Shown: one piece after another, positions 44,791 to 54,057 of the stretch
Layout: each line of letters starts with the position of its first letter
How positions within the stretch are numbered: the first letter of the stretch is position 1
Assembly (NCBI GenBank): GCA_900105225.1
Contig: LT629764.1
Coordinates: forward strand, 1,746,001 to 1,810,000
Direction: 5' to 3'
From: Paenibacillaceae bacterium GAS479
GTDB lineage: Bacteria > Bacillota > Bacilli > Paenibacillales > Paenibacillaceae
Length of the DNA stretch: 64,000 bases
Notes under the pieces: model-generated
The model's input: only the letters and a program-made list of their open reading frames with translations
What the model was told of the DNA's origin: nothing
Database searches by the model: none
Made by a program: the position numbers and the translations under genes

Positions 44791-46152
44791 GTGGATAACC
44801 GATATGACGAGCTCTACAAAAATGCGCAGGCTTACGGCCAGGAGCATCTACTCAAGTTTTACCCGTCACTTCCCGAAGCTTCGAAAAGAAAGCTGCTGGA
44901 TCAGATAGAAAAGCTGGATTTTGACGCTCTCCGCGAGCTTTTCCATCATACGAATCAACCATCGGTAAGCATCGACGGTATTTCGCCTATTGAAGGGTAC
45001 GAATCGGAGGATTACAACGAGGAGGAGCGGCAACAATTGATCGAAACTGGCTGGAACCGGCTTCGTCAAGGCAAGGTCGCGGCTCTTGTCGTCGCCGGAG
45101 GGCAGGGTAGCCGCCTGGGACATGAAGGACCGAAGGGAACCTATAACATCGGGCTGCCTTCAGGAAAGTCGCTGTTCCAGCTGCAGGCCGAGCGCTTGCT
45201 CAACTTGTCCCGGAGAGCCGGCCGGTCCATCCCCTGGTACATTATGACCAGCCCGGACAATCATCAGGATACAATACAACATTTCCAGGTATCAGAGTAT
45301 TTCGGCTATATCCCGGAAGACATTTTCTTCTTCTGTCAAAATGTCCTGCCTGCACTGGATTCTGTAGGACGCGTCCTGCTCTCCGACAAGGATGAAATTG
45401 GCCTTACCCCTAGTGGGAATGGCGACGTCTTTGATTCCATTAAGCGATCCGGCGTATTAGACGACCTCAAGCGTCGGAATGTGGAGTGGCTTTTCTATTA
45501 CAATGTCGACAATGCCTTAGTACGAGTCGTTGATCCGCTGTTTGTAGGGGCTGCCGCGTATCATAACCATCCGATTGCCACCAAAGTCGCTGAAAAAGCC
45601 TACCCCGAGGAAAAAGTCGGCTCTCTTTGTCTGAAGGACGGCCGACCCGCCGTCCTAGAATACATGGACATGCCCAAGGAGTTAATGTTCGCAACCGAGA
45701 GCTCGGGACGATTGACCTACGGACTGGCCAACCTTTCGATCCATCTGTTTCGCACCGATTTCATCGAACGATATGTAAATACGAATATCCCTTATCACGC
45801 CGCCCATAAAGCGGTCAAATACATAGACGATCATGGCCATCCGGTTCAGCCGGCATCGGCTAACGCTTTTAAATTCGAAAAATTCATCTTTGATTTTTTT
45901 TCGCTTGCCGAACGAATGACGGTATTGAAAATACGGAGAGAGGAAGAGTTTGCACCTGTAAAAAACAAGGAGGGCAAGGACAGCCCGGCGTCAGCTCGCC
46001 TACTTGTTCAGGAATTGTATAACAGGTGGCTCCTGGAAGCAGGCGCAGCCCCCTCCGAGCTGGAAGGTCGGGATATAGAAATTTCCCCATTGGTTTCTTA
46101 TGCGGGGGAGGGACTGGCACCGGAAGTTTTGAAATCTCTTCTTGAAGCATAG
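44791..46152 (+). CDS. UDP-sugar pyrophosphorylase, eukaryotic UAP1-like
   Basis: A 453-residue nucleotidyltransferase of the UDPGP family: sugar-1-phosphate plus UTP gives UDP-sugar and pyrophosphate. The UTP-binding loop is ALVVAGGQGSRLGHEGPKG at residues 98-116; SGNGDVF, YNVDNALVRV and AFKFEKFIFDFF follow in the order of eukaryotic UDP-GlcNAc pyrophosphorylase (UAP1/AGX). Translation starts at GTG, 6 nt after AAGGAGG. It converges on glmS and lies beside glmM, so UDP-GlcNAc synthesis is the likely job; UDP-galactose or UDP-glucose formation is possible. A bifunctional GlmU, usual in Bacteria, is not in the window. Inverted repeats flank the gene. Confidence 0.85.
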   Translation: MDNRYDELYKNAQAYGQEHLLKFYPSLPEASKRKLLDQIEKLDFDALRELFHHTNQPSVSIDGISPIEGYESEDYNEEERQQLIETGWNRLRQGKVAALVVAGGQGSRLGHEGPKGTYNIGLPSGKSLFQLQAERLLNLSRRAGRSIPWYIMTSPDNHQDTIQHFQVSEYFGYIPEDIFFFCQNVLPALDSVGRVLLSDKDEIGLTPSGNGDVFDSIKRSGVLDDLKRRNVEWLFYYNVDNALVRVVDPLFVGAAAYHNHPIATKVAEKAYPEEKVGSLCLKDGRPAVLEYMDMPKELMFATESSGRLTYGLANLSIHLFRTDFIERYVNTNIPYHAAHKAVKYIDDHGHPVQPASANAFKFEKFIFDFFSLAERMTVLKIRREEEFAPVKNKEGKDSPASARLLVQELYNRWLLEAGAAPSELEGRDIEISPLVSYAGEGLAPEVLKSLLEA

Positions 46153-46201
46153 TTGGCTGTATCGGTTGCCGGGTTATAAGAATTTTTGGTTGAAGTTGAA
46201 G

Positions 46202-46216
46202 TAACGGGAAACGATA
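46202..46216. repeat. Inverted repeat right of the UAP-like gene
   Basis: TAACGGGAAACGATA, reverse complement of 44466-44480, 50 bp after the stop. The two copies bracket about 1.75 kb. Confidence 0.7.
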
Positions 46217-46223
46217 GTTTAAC

Positions 46224-46273
46224 AATAAGGGGTTTCACATACTAGTCATGTCTAATATGTGAAACCCCTTATT
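46224..46273. terminator. Long hairpin between UAP-like gene and glmS
   Basis: A perfect 17-bp inverted repeat AATAAGGGGTTTCACAT / ATGTGAAACCCCTTATT with a 16-nt loop. Only short T-runs flank it. It probably ends the UAP-like transcript; 46274-46503 beyond it shows no gene. Confidence 0.6.
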
Positions 46274-46503
46274 TAATAATAGTTTTTTAAATTTAAGTCT
46301 TGATAATTATCGGTCTAATACTTTATTTTGTCAGAACACTTTATTTTCTCCTTACAAAAGAAAAACCGAGCGAAAGTCAGGGGCGGATACCTGAAATTCG
46401 TCGGCTTGTTAGTAAACTTTAAGTGGTGAATGGTGGACTTTGTGGGATAGTTGGAAACTAAAATTGCTGTCTACAACAACAATTCAAATCTGCCCTATTC
46501 CTT

Positions 46504-48336
46504 CTACTCCACCGTCACGCTCTTCGCCAAGTTCCTTGGCTTATCAACATCATTACCACGGGCCAGGGAGGCGTGGTAGCTCAGCAGTTGGAGAGGCACG
46601 ACCGACAGGGCCGGGGTCAGCAGCGGAAGCGTCCGTGGAATCGAGAACACCTCGTCGACGGACTTCATCACTTCGTCTTCGTAGCCGGCGTTGGCTACAC
46701 CAAGTACATGAGCTCCGCGAGCTTTAACTTCCTTGATGTTGCTCAGCGTTTTCTCGTAGAGATCCTCCTGTGTCACCAAAGCGATGACCGGAATACCGTC
46801 CTCAATCAGCGCCAGCGTACCGTGCTTCAGCTCGCCAGCTGCATACGCTTCGGAGTGGATGTAGCTGATTTCTTTCAGCTTCAGCGATCCCTCTTGAGCG
46901 ACGGCAAAGTCGAGGCCGCGGCCAATGAAGAACAGGTTGTCATGCTTCGACATGGACTCCGCCACGCCTTTGAACACATTTGCTTGCTCCAGAATGCTTT
47001 CGACTTGATCCGGCAGCTTGTTCATAGCGGCAACAATCTCCGCAACCTTCGCCTCTTCCACAGTACCGCGTTCCTGTGCCAAATAAAGACCCAGCAGGTA
47101 GAATGCAATCAGCTGCGAAGAGTAGCCTTTTGTCGAAGCAACCGCGATCTCTGGGCCTGCCCAGGTCGTGATTACATCGTCCGCATCGCGAGCTACCGAG
47201 CTGCCGACAACATTCGTAATCGCCAGTACACGAGCGCCATTACGCTTCGCTTCGCGGAGAGCTGCGAGCGTATCGGCCGTTTCACCGGATTGGCTCACGA
47301 CGATTACCAGCGTATCCGGCGTGATGATCGGCGAGCGGTAGCGATACTCAGATGCAACATCCGTCTCTACCGGAATACGCGCCAAGCTCTCGATAACGGT
47401 TTTGCCAACGAGTCCAGCATGGAACGCCGTGCCGCAAGCAACGATGTGAATACGGGAAATACCACGAATTTGCTCGGTCGTCATACCGATTTCCTTCAGC
47501 TCGACCGACTTGCCATCGTCGCTGATGCGACCCAGCATTGTGTCGCGGTAAGCCTTTGGCTGCTCATGGATTTCCTTCAGCATGAAGTGATCGAATCCGG
47601 CTTTTTCTGCCGTAACAAGATCCCAATCGACATGGAATATTTCCTTGGAAATAATGTCGCCCGAAGTCGTCATCAGTTCGACACCAGAGCGCGTCAGAAC
47701 AGCCATTTCGCCATCGTTCAAAATATAAACATTGCGGGTATATTCCAGAATAGCCGGGATATCGGATCCGATAAAGTTCTCATTCTCACCAATGCCGATA
47801 ACAAGCGGGCTCGCAAAACGCACGGCTACAAGCTTTGTCGGCTCATATTCCGTAAGAACGCCAAGCGCATAAGCGCCTCTCATTCTTTTTACAGCACGCT
47901 GTACAGCAGAAACAATATCACCGTCATACTCATCCGCGATAAGATGTGAGATGACTTCAGTGTCGGTTTCCGACACGAATACATGACCTTTTGCGCCGAG
48001 CTCATCCTTGAGGTCCAAATAGTTTTCGACAATGCCGTTATGCACGACCGAGAATTTGGAGCTGTTGTCGGTATGCGGATGGGAGTTCACGTCCGATGGC
48101 TTGCCATGCGTCGCCCAGCGGGTATGTCCGATGCCGACAGAGCCTTCGATTGGCTCGCTTTTCAGCTTATCCTCAAGCATAGCGATGCGGCCTTTGGACT
48201 TGCGGATTTCCAAACCATTGTTCGTAAACACGGCAATGCCAGCGGAGTCGTACCCGCGGTACTCCAGCTTCTTGAGCCCTTCGATCAGAACTTCCTTTGA
48301 ATCCCGATTACCGATATAGCCAACGATTCCACACAT
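46504..48336 (-). CDS. glmS: Glutamine--fructose-6-phosphate aminotransferase
   Basis: A 610-residue enzyme making glucosamine-6-phosphate from fructose-6-phosphate and glutamine. After removal of Met the nucleophile Cys is N-terminal (MCGIVGYIGNRDSKEVL); the glutaminase domain has GHTRWATHG; two SIS domains carry the sugar site (SQSGETADT), and the protein ends AKSVTVE. Start 48336 is fixed by the Cys and by GGAGG 8 nt upstream. A glmS ribozyme lies in its long leader, giving feedback by glucosamine-6-phosphate. Confidence 0.97.
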   Translation of the reverse strand: MCGIVGYIGNRDSKEVLIEGLKKLEYRGYDSAGIAVFTNNGLEIRKSKGRIAMLEDKLKSEPIEGSVGIGHTRWATHGKPSDVNSHPHTDNSSKFSVVHNGIVENYLDLKDELGAKGHVFVSETDTEVISHLIADEYDGDIVSAVQRAVKRMRGAYALGVLTEYEPTKLVAVRFASPLVIGIGENENFIGSDIPAILEYTRNVYILNDGEMAVLTRSGVELMTTSGDIISKEIFHVDWDLVTAEKAGFDHFMLKEIHEQPKAYRDTMLGRISDDGKSVELKEIGMTTEQIRGISRIHIVACGTAFHAGLVGKTVIESLARIPVETDVASEYRYRSPIITPDTLVIVVSQSGETADTLAALREAKRNGARVLAITNVVGSSVARDADDVITTWAGPEIAVASTKGYSSQLIAFYLLGLYLAQERGTVEEAKVAEIVAAMNKLPDQVESILEQANVFKGVAESMSKHDNLFFIGRGLDFAVAQEGSLKLKEISYIHSEAYAAGELKHGTLALIEDGIPVIALVTQEDLYEKTLSNIKEVKARGAHVLGVANAGYEDEVMKSVDEVFSIPRTLPLLTPALSVVPLQLLSYHASLARGNDVDKPRNLAKSVTVE

Positions 48337-48664
48337 AATGAAATAATCCTCCGTATGCGGCCACAAGCCGCTCCGGTCCCGATGCCTTGAATCATGGCTA
48401 ATGAGCAATATTCAATTAAGCCTTTGGCCCTGGGCCAAGGCATCCGATCCGTTTAAGCGGCTTGCCCGCTCTCATAATTAGTTTTAAGGCGCATTCCGTT
48501 AAGCCGTCCGCATTGGGCGACTTCACACGCATATAAAAGCAGTTAAATTAGGTCTAGTATCATCGCATAGGACTGCACTTATCCCGCCCAATACGCAAGA
48601 AATCCATATCAGCATGCTTGCCATCTGTTTGTGGGACCGGTTGCCCGCGTCCTTTTGCAGTAAT
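48337..48664 (-). other. Leader between ribozyme and glmS
   Basis: About 330 nt of untranslated leader. It has a perfect TTGGCCC/GGGCCAA hairpin at 48424-48438 and further GC-rich pairings but no T-run, no frame with a ribosome binding site and no recognised RNA family. Confidence 0.5.
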
Positions 48665-48926
48665 GGCTGTCGATGACATGCTCACCGGAAGGTCCCCGCC
48701 GAAATTTCGAACACCTTCACCTCGTCAGCTTGCGTCAGCGCTTCGGTAGTCAGGCTCAATCGTTCCTTGCGAAACGATCGCTCCGTCAAGCTTCGGCTAT
48801 GGCCCTCTGGCCGCCTATGGCTATCTGTCGGAGCGCGGCTCATAAAGCCGCTCATCTGACCTCTCCCGCTTCGGAGCGGAAGGTCCGTTGGGTGAATCCG
48901 CGCTGCAATGTTGCAAGCTCTGGCGC
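48665..48926 (-). ncRNA. glmS ribozyme (glucosamine-6-phosphate-activated)
   Basis: On the minus strand the 5' end AAAGCGCCAGAGC matches the conserved cleavage region; self-cleavage would fall before G at 48926. The 3' core AAGCTGACGAGGTGAAGG, then TTCGAAATTTCGGCGGGG, ACCTTCCGG, and the closing CATCGACAGCC correspond to the pseudoknot P2, P2.1 and P3-P4 parts of the family. It cleaves the glmS message when glucosamine-6-phosphate is high. The stretch between the two conserved parts (about 48710-48890) is GC-rich and much longer than in Bacillus, so peripheral stems are enlarged. Confidence 0.88.
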
Positions 48927-49239
48927 TTTGTATAACTCGTGTTGCCTCGATCCTCACTTTCCTGCTGGAATCACAATACCCTCTATCTTATTCAATACAT
49001 AAGCAGAGCGCAACCCCCACTTGTGGGAAATACGTTCTTAATCCGTCTGACTGTTATCCCCGACAGCAGCTACTGCCAAAGCCAGCGCATTAAAAGACAT
49101 TTAACCCAGGATCAACCCGGGCTAAACGTCGCACTATGAATATCTCCGCCTGGTTCAGATCAGCAGTCTACAGATTGCCCACCATATACCGAATCATCCA
49201 ATCTGCTCAGGCCAACATGCCACTCAAACAGCTGTAGTT
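48927..49239. other. Intergenic region between glmM and the glmS ribozyme
   Basis: It should hold the glmS promoter (minus strand). TTGAAT at about 48992 and TATTGT nearer the ribozyme are candidates but spacing is poor. A CCCCACTTGTGGG dyad is at 49014-49026. No gene is seen. Confidence 0.4.
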
Positions 49240-50580
49240 CTAGCCAAGCTCAGCCTTTACGACATGCACGATTTCATCGACATATGCCGCCACTTGCTCT
49301 TTGTCCGGTCCTTCCGCCATGACGCGGATAAGCGATTCCGTACCGGATGGACGAACCAGCACTCGGCCATTGTCGCCAAGCTCCTGCTCGACCTTTTGAA
49401 CTGCTGCGAGGATCGCTGCATTATCATTGTAGAGCGACTTGTCGGCTACGCGCACATTGATGAGCACTTGCGGGTATTTACGCATGAGCTTCTTGAGCTC
49501 TCCTAGCTTGCGGCCAGATTTTACGAGCGTATCTGTCAGCTGAAGCGCGGTCAGAATGCCGTCTCCCGTTGTATTATAATCGAGGAAAATAACATGACCA
49601 GACTGTTCGCCGCCCAGATTGTAACCACCGCGACGCATCTCTTCCATAACGTAGCGATCGCCGACAGCGGTACGTGCCGTACCGAGGCCGAGGCCCTCCG
49701 CCGCTTTGAAAAAGCCGATGTTGCTCATTACCGTAGTAACAACGGTATCATTTTTCAACGTACCAGCACGCTTCATGGCATCGCCACAGATGCAGAGGAT
49801 GAAGTCGCCATCAACTTCTTCGCCATTCTCATCAATCGCGATCAGTCGATCAGCGTCGCCGTCGAAGCTCAGACCGAAGTCTGCGCCATGGCGCAACACT
49901 TCATCGCGCAAATACTCTGGATGCGTAGAACCAACGCCATCATTGATATTGCGGCCGTTCGGCTCTGCACCGACAGTAATGATCTCCGCTCCAAGCTCGC
50001 GGAATACTTGCGGCGCCAGCTCGTAAGCAGAGCCATTGGCGCAATCGAGCACGATCTTAAGACCATCAAACTTCGAGGACACTGTGGTCTTCAAGAAGTC
50101 GAGGTATTCGCGCTTACCACTCTTGTGATCCTCTACCGTACCGATGTCGCCGCCAATTGGACGCGGCAGCTCGTCTGTCTCAGCATCCATCAAGCGCTCG
50201 ATCTCAAGCTCCGTCTCGTCGGTCAGCTTGAAGCCATCCCCGCCGAAAAACTTAATGCCGTTATCCGCAACCGGATTATGCGAAGCGGAGATCATAACGC
50301 CAGCATCTGCTTTCAGCAAACGGGTCAAGTAAGCTACTGCAGGCGTGGAGACAACGCCGAGACGAACAACGCTCGCTCCGATGGAAAGCAGACCCGCGAT
50401 AAGCGCGGATTCCAGCATTGGACCCGAGATCCGAGTATCAAGACCGATTACAACAGTTGGTTTATGTGCTCCCGCTGTCAGAACGTAGCCGCCGCAGCGA
50501 CCAATTTTATATGCAAGCTCCGGCGTCAGCTCGAGGTTTGCTACTCCCCGTACTCCGTCGGTTCCGAAATATTTGCCCAT
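49240..50580 (-). CDS. glmM: Phosphoglucosamine mutase
   Basis: A 446-residue enzyme that converts glucosamine-6-phosphate to glucosamine-1-phosphate. Signatures: [15 protein letters not shown] at the start, the phosphoserine loop [19 protein letters not shown] (about residues 95-113), the metal loop SFDGDADR (about 240-247) and GGEQSGH (about 325). It lies between ybbR and glmS, the usual Bacillus order, and links GlmS with UDP-GlcNAc synthesis. Confidence 0.97.
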   Translation of the reverse strand: MGKYFGTDGVRGVANLELTPELAYKIGRCGGYVLTAGAHKPTVVIGLDTRISGPMLESALIAGLLSIGASVVRLGVVSTPAVAYLTRLLKADAGVMISASHNPVADNGIKFFGGDGFKLTDETELEIERLMDAETDELPRPIGGDIGTVEDHKSGKREYLDFLKTTVSSKFDGLKIVLDCANGSAYELAPQVFRELGAEIITVGAEPNGRNINDGVGSTHPEYLRDEVLRHGADFGLSFDGDADRLIAIDENGEEVDGDFILCICGDAMKRAGTLKNDTVVTTVMSNIGFFKAAEGLGLGTARTAVGDRYVMEEMRRGGYNLGGEQSGHVIFLDYNTTGDGILTALQLTDTLVKSGRKLGELKKLMRKYPQVLINVRVADKSLYNDNAAILAAVQKVEQELGDNGRVLVRPSGTESLIRVMAEGPDKEQVAAYVDEIVHVVKAELG

Positions 50581-50790
50581 GAATTCATGCTGCCCCTTTT
50601 CTGTGTGTGGTATTTAGTGATTAAAATCTTTTACTGGATAAAAGTGTTAGTTAATGAATGATGTTTATTATAAAGGTTTGATGCTGTTAATGCTATTCAT
50701 GGTTAATTCATGACATGTGGCCATAAGCTTAATAAAGTATATTACGCAGCAGATGCCCATACAGGTTCCGAGCAAAAACCCAGGCTGAGT
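50581..50790. other. Intergenic region between ybbR and glmM
   Basis: Minus-strand leader of glmM. No gene, terminator or known RNA motif is visible. Confidence 0.4.
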
Positions 50791-50910
50791 GGCTATCTTA
50801 CACAAAACCAGGATCTGCGTTGTCACAGCTGACCTATCTTTCACTTAACCTAGATCCCCGTAGCCGCCCTGACCTATCGTAAACTTAGCCAGGATTCTCG
50901 TTACCGTCGC
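50791..50910. repeat. Degenerate 40-bp tandem repeat over the ybbR 3' end
   Basis: Three units begin at 50791, 50831 and 50871 with a strict 40-bp period and share NNCTATCNT..AC..A.CC..GATC..CGT. The third covers the last codons and the stop of ybbR, so the repeat contributes to its C-terminus. Confidence 0.55.
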
Positions 50911-52282
50911 CCCCATTGCTGTGCCCCATGTTACCTGCTGCACCGGGCTCGTCCTCATTAGATCCAGGATCTGGAGTTCCTCCATTAGGAGGACTACTTG
51001 GCGTCGGAGTTGGGGAAGGCGAGCCGCCATCCTCACCTGGCAGCGTAGAAGCAGGCTCGCTCGCGGTCAGCCGCACAGTCACCAGCGGAGCTTCACCAGC
51101 AGCCTCTACAAAATTCGGTAAAGTCACCTGCAGACGCACTTCATGCGTGCCCTCTTTAAGATCCTGCAAATCGGCAATGGCCCGAATATCGCCGACCTTA
51201 ACACTAGCCAACTCTTCCGGAGTACCTCGCACCTGGATGCTGGCCGTGCCGTCCTCTGGAGTCTCCAGCGAAGCGTCCAGGCCACTACCAGTATTCTCTA
51301 ACAGGATTGGAACCTCTAACGTCCTGACATCGGAGGAGGCGAGTGTAACCATTACCTTCACTTTGCTCGGCTCCACCGCCTTCATTCCTTCTGGCGGCAA
51401 AAGCTCTAGCTCCACCTCGCCGGATGCCTTGATCTGTGTCAGATCTACATCGACCGCGAGTAGATTGACGGATTCCAGCTTATCACGATTACCATATACC
51501 GTTACTTCCTTGACGCGAGTCTCAATTGCTTGAAGCGAGAGGCCATCAGGTAACTTGCCCTTATTTCCAATCTGCAGCGGGACCGCCTTGCCAGGCAGCG
51601 TAATCGGTACCTCTACATCCAGCGTCTGGGGTTCCAATATCGCTCCCTGGATTTCATTGCCCGACTTATCAAAGACGATCATCCGCGCCTTTTTGTCTCG
51701 AACCGTCTCCTGTTCGCCATCCACATTCACAAAAACCTTCACCGAACCGACTCTAGCGAGGTCCTGAGCTGGCAATGTGACTTGCACGGAATTGCCCGGC
51801 TTGATGATCGGCGCGCCAACTTCATATGACTCTGCAGGTTTGCCTTGCGTAACGACGCCGGCCTCAAAAGTGCCGCTCTCTAAACGATCAATAACGACTT
51901 CAACCTGGGCTGGAGATACGGTGAGAAGCTCAATCCCGCGAGGCAACTTGCCCACCGTAAGCGGAACTGTGTACGTACCTGGCCCTTTGCCGCTGAGATT
52001 GACGCTTACCGAGTAATCGTCATCCTCCGTAAAAGCCAGCGCTGATCGACTGCCCCGCACCATCATTCTGGCTACACTTGGCTCAAGAAGCTTGAGCGCA
52101 TAGGAGCTCTCATCGAGCCCTTCGGTTTTGATGCTGACCATGTCGACGCTTTTAGTCTCCGTTGTAGAGGTGACCGTATTGGGCGTTGACTCCGGGTCAA
52201 AATGAACGACGGCCCAAAGTAATATGCCAATGACGACCGATAGAATTTTGACTGCCGTAGGATGGCTCAGCCATTTATCCAT
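50885..52282 (-). CDS. ybbR: YbbR-domain protein (CdaR), regulator of CdaA
   Basis: A 465-residue protein with one N-terminal membrane anchor (HPTAVKILSVVIGILLWAVV) and an extracytoplasmic array of about four YbbR domains of 85-90 residues each (for example VEVPITLPGKAVPLQIGNKG and LEVPILLENTGSGLDASLET). The C-terminus is a Pro/Ser/Gly/Asn-rich tail (SPTPTPSSPPNGGTPDPGSN). In B. subtilis this protein (CdaR) modulates the diadenylate cyclase. Start 52282 is chosen because AAGGGG is 6 nt away; it overlaps cdaA by 8 bp. Confidence 0.9.
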   Translation of the reverse strand: MDKWLSHPTAVKILSVVIGILLWAVVHFDPESTPNTVTSTTETKSVDMVSIKTEGLDESSYALKLLEPSVARMMVRGSRSALAFTEDDDYSVSVNLSGKGPGTYTVPLTVGKLPRGIELLTVSPAQVEVVIDRLESGTFEAGVVTQGKPAESYEVGAPIIKPGNSVQVTLPAQDLARVGSVKVFVNVDGEQETVRDKKARMIVFDKSGNEIQGAILEPQTLDVEVPITLPGKAVPLQIGNKGKLPDGLSLQAIETRVKEVTVYGNRDKLESVNLLAVDVDLTQIKASGEVELELLPPEGMKAVEPSKVKVMVTLASSDVRTLEVPILLENTGSGLDASLETPEDGTASIQVRGTPEELASVKVGDIRAIADLQDLKEGTHEVRLQVTLPNFVEAAGEAPLVTVRLTASEPASTLPGEDGGSPSPTPTPSSPPNGGTPDPGSNEDEPGAAGNMGHSNGGDGNENPG

Positions 52283-53117
52283 TGGCATCCCCTTCTTTCT
52301 TTTTACGGAAAAGGAACTTGGTCTTAGGCTTCACAGCCTGCCCGTTCTGTTGAGTAAGTTCCTCGAACAGCTTGGAAATAAGCGACTCTTCCTTGATGTC
52401 CCGGACAATCATGCCGCCTACTGCGAGCGTAACTTGTCCTGTCTCCTCGGATACGACTACCGATACGGCGTCGGTCACCTCGCTGACACCGATTGCTGCG
52501 CGATGCCGCGTGCCTAGCTCCTTGCTAATGAAAGGATTCTCCGATAGAGGAAGGTAACAAGCAGCCGCCATAATCTGCGGTCCGCGAATAATGATCGCTC
52601 CATCATGAAGCGGCGTATTAGGCGTGAAAATATTAATAAGCAGCTCCGAGCTGATGGTCGACTCCATCTTAATGCCGGATTCGATTAACTCGCTCAATCC
52701 CGTGCTGCGCTCAAATACGATCAAAGCCCCTATCTTCCGCTTCGACATGAACTGAACCGCCTTGATCAGCTCCGAGATGCGCTCATTGAGCTGGTCACGG
52801 TCGACCGAGGAGGTACGTGCAAACAGCTTGCCGCGTCCAAGCTGCTCCAACGCGCGCCGCAGCTCAGGTTGGAAGATAACGAGGATAGTGACAACGCCGA
52901 AGGTGAACATTTGGTTCATTAACCACTTGAGCGTGTAGAGATCGAACCAGGTGCTGATCGCCCAAGTGAGTACGAGTAGCAGAATGCCTTTGATCAGCTG
53001 GACCGCTCGTGTTCCACGGACAAGCAAAATTAATTTATAGATGATATAACTGACGATCCCGATGTCGATAATGTTCCGGATCCAGTTTTGCCATGTCATT
53101 TCGGTGAAAAAACTCAT
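52275..53117 (-). CDS. cdaA: Diadenylate cyclase CdaA
   Basis: A 280-residue membrane enzyme making c-di-AMP from two ATP. Three N-terminal membrane segments are followed by the DAC domain with the catalytic LHDGAII motif (about residues 175-181) and GTRHRAAIG (about 205-213). Start 53117 (MSFFTEMTWQNW) has GGGGG 7 nt upstream and gives the usual length; a GTG 60 bp upstream has no such site. The order cdaA-ybbR-glmM is the conserved Firmicutes operon, coupling c-di-AMP with cell-wall precursor supply. Confidence 0.96.
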   Translation of the reverse strand: MSFFTEMTWQNWIRNIIDIGIVSYIIYKLILLVRGTRAVQLIKGILLLVLTWAISTWFDLYTLKWLMNQMFTFGVVTILVIFQPELRRALEQLGRGKLFARTSSVDRDQLNERISELIKAVQFMSKRKIGALIVFERSTGLSELIESGIKMESTISSELLINIFTPNTPLHDGAIIIRGPQIMAAACYLPLSENPFISKELGTRHRAAIGVSEVTDAVSVVVSEETGQVTLAVGGMIVRDIKEESLISKLFEELTQQNGQAVKPKTKFLFRKKKEGDANG

Positions 53118-53247
53118 ATCCGATACCCCCGCCGCTGCTTGCGGTCCCTTCTCTATGTATGACCGAAGACTTTTCACACAATTCTTTTAAGATAACCCTA
53201 TTCTTTTCTAGGTATCATAACATAAATCCTTTTTAGGCAAAAAAAAT

Positions 53248-53267
53248 GCTCCCTGCGCGCAGGGAGC
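53248..53267 (-). terminator. Terminator between rsiW and cdaA
   Basis: Perfect stem GCTCCCTG CGCG CAGGGAGC, followed on the minus strand by ATTTTTTTTGCC. It lies 11 bp after the rsiW stop, so sigW-rsiW is a separate transcript from cdaA-ybbR-glmM. Confidence 0.85.
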
Positions 53268-53277
53268 TAAACTCAAC

Positions 53278-53904
53278 TTAAGGCTTACTGCCAAAAGTCT
53301 GAGTCACTTTGTACCAAAAACGATCCAGCAGCTGATCAATCGTACGCGTCTGGCCGGCAATCTGGGCCGTGGAAGCCGTCAGCAGCGATCCGTCTATGAC
53401 GGTCACACTGCCTTGCACCTGTCCACGTACATCGGCCGTACCATTCTCTACGGTCAGACTCCCATTAATCTGCGAGCCCTCCGGAACGATAACCGTATGA
53501 CCATCGATAATAACCTGCTTCAGGTCATCGCCTCTGACGATCAGCTCCGATCCGTTATTGACTGTAGGTGCAAGACTGGCCATCATAACCAGAACAAACA
53601 CGGCTGCTGCCGTTACAGCAGGATGTCTGCGAATCCATCCCGTCCAATCTCTATGACGAGCGGGAGGCGGAATTTGTTTTAAAATCTTTGCAGTTAGCGC
53701 AGCAGAAGCGGCCGGCGAAATCGCCTGTCCCTTTGGCTCAGCCATAACCGAGGAGAGAAGTGCTTCCGTTTTCTCCAACTGATCGAATCGAGCTCTGCAA
53801 GCAGGGCAGGAAATTAGATGCTGTTTGAGGGTGACGGCATCTTCGCGAGGAAGCTCGCCGTCTATATAGTCGTGCATCCAGACGATTGCGACATTACAAT
53901 TCAT
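53278..53904 (-). CDS. rsiW: Anti-sigma factor RsiW
   Basis: A 208-residue membrane protein. Residues 1-45 form the zinc anti-sigma (ZAS) domain with MHDYIDGEL and HLISCPAC (His-x3-Cys-x2-Cys); one membrane segment lies near 90-112 (PAVTAAAVFVLVMMASLA); the external part has bactofilin-like short repeats (ADVRGQVQGSVTVIDGS). It holds SigW inactive until proteolysis under envelope stress. It directly follows sigW, 153 bp apart. Confidence 0.92.
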   Translation of the reverse strand: MNCNVAIVWMHDYIDGELPREDAVTLKQHLISCPACRARFDQLEKTEALLSSVMAEPKGQAISPAASAALTAKILKQIPPPARHRDWTGWIRRHPAVTAAAVFVLVMMASLAPTVNNGSELIVRGDDLKQVIIDGHTVIVPEGSQINGSLTVENGTADVRGQVQGSVTVIDGSLLTASTAQIAGQTRTIDQLLDRFWYKVTQTFGSKP

Positions 53905-54057
53905 GGCAGCCAGTCCTTTCTTCAGGGTACAGAGGCAGGCCCTGCCCGTCTTCTATCGGCATGGGCAGATTAGGCCAATAAATCGCTCATGCCAGGGGTC
54001 TACCTATAACTTACGTATAACTGCGAAAGGTGTTTCACTTTTTATCCGAAGCACGGA

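Noticed and set aside
46573..47949. 458-codon plus-strand frame antisense to glmS
   Set aside because: Antisense shadow of a highly conserved gene; composition is that of a reversed coding strand.
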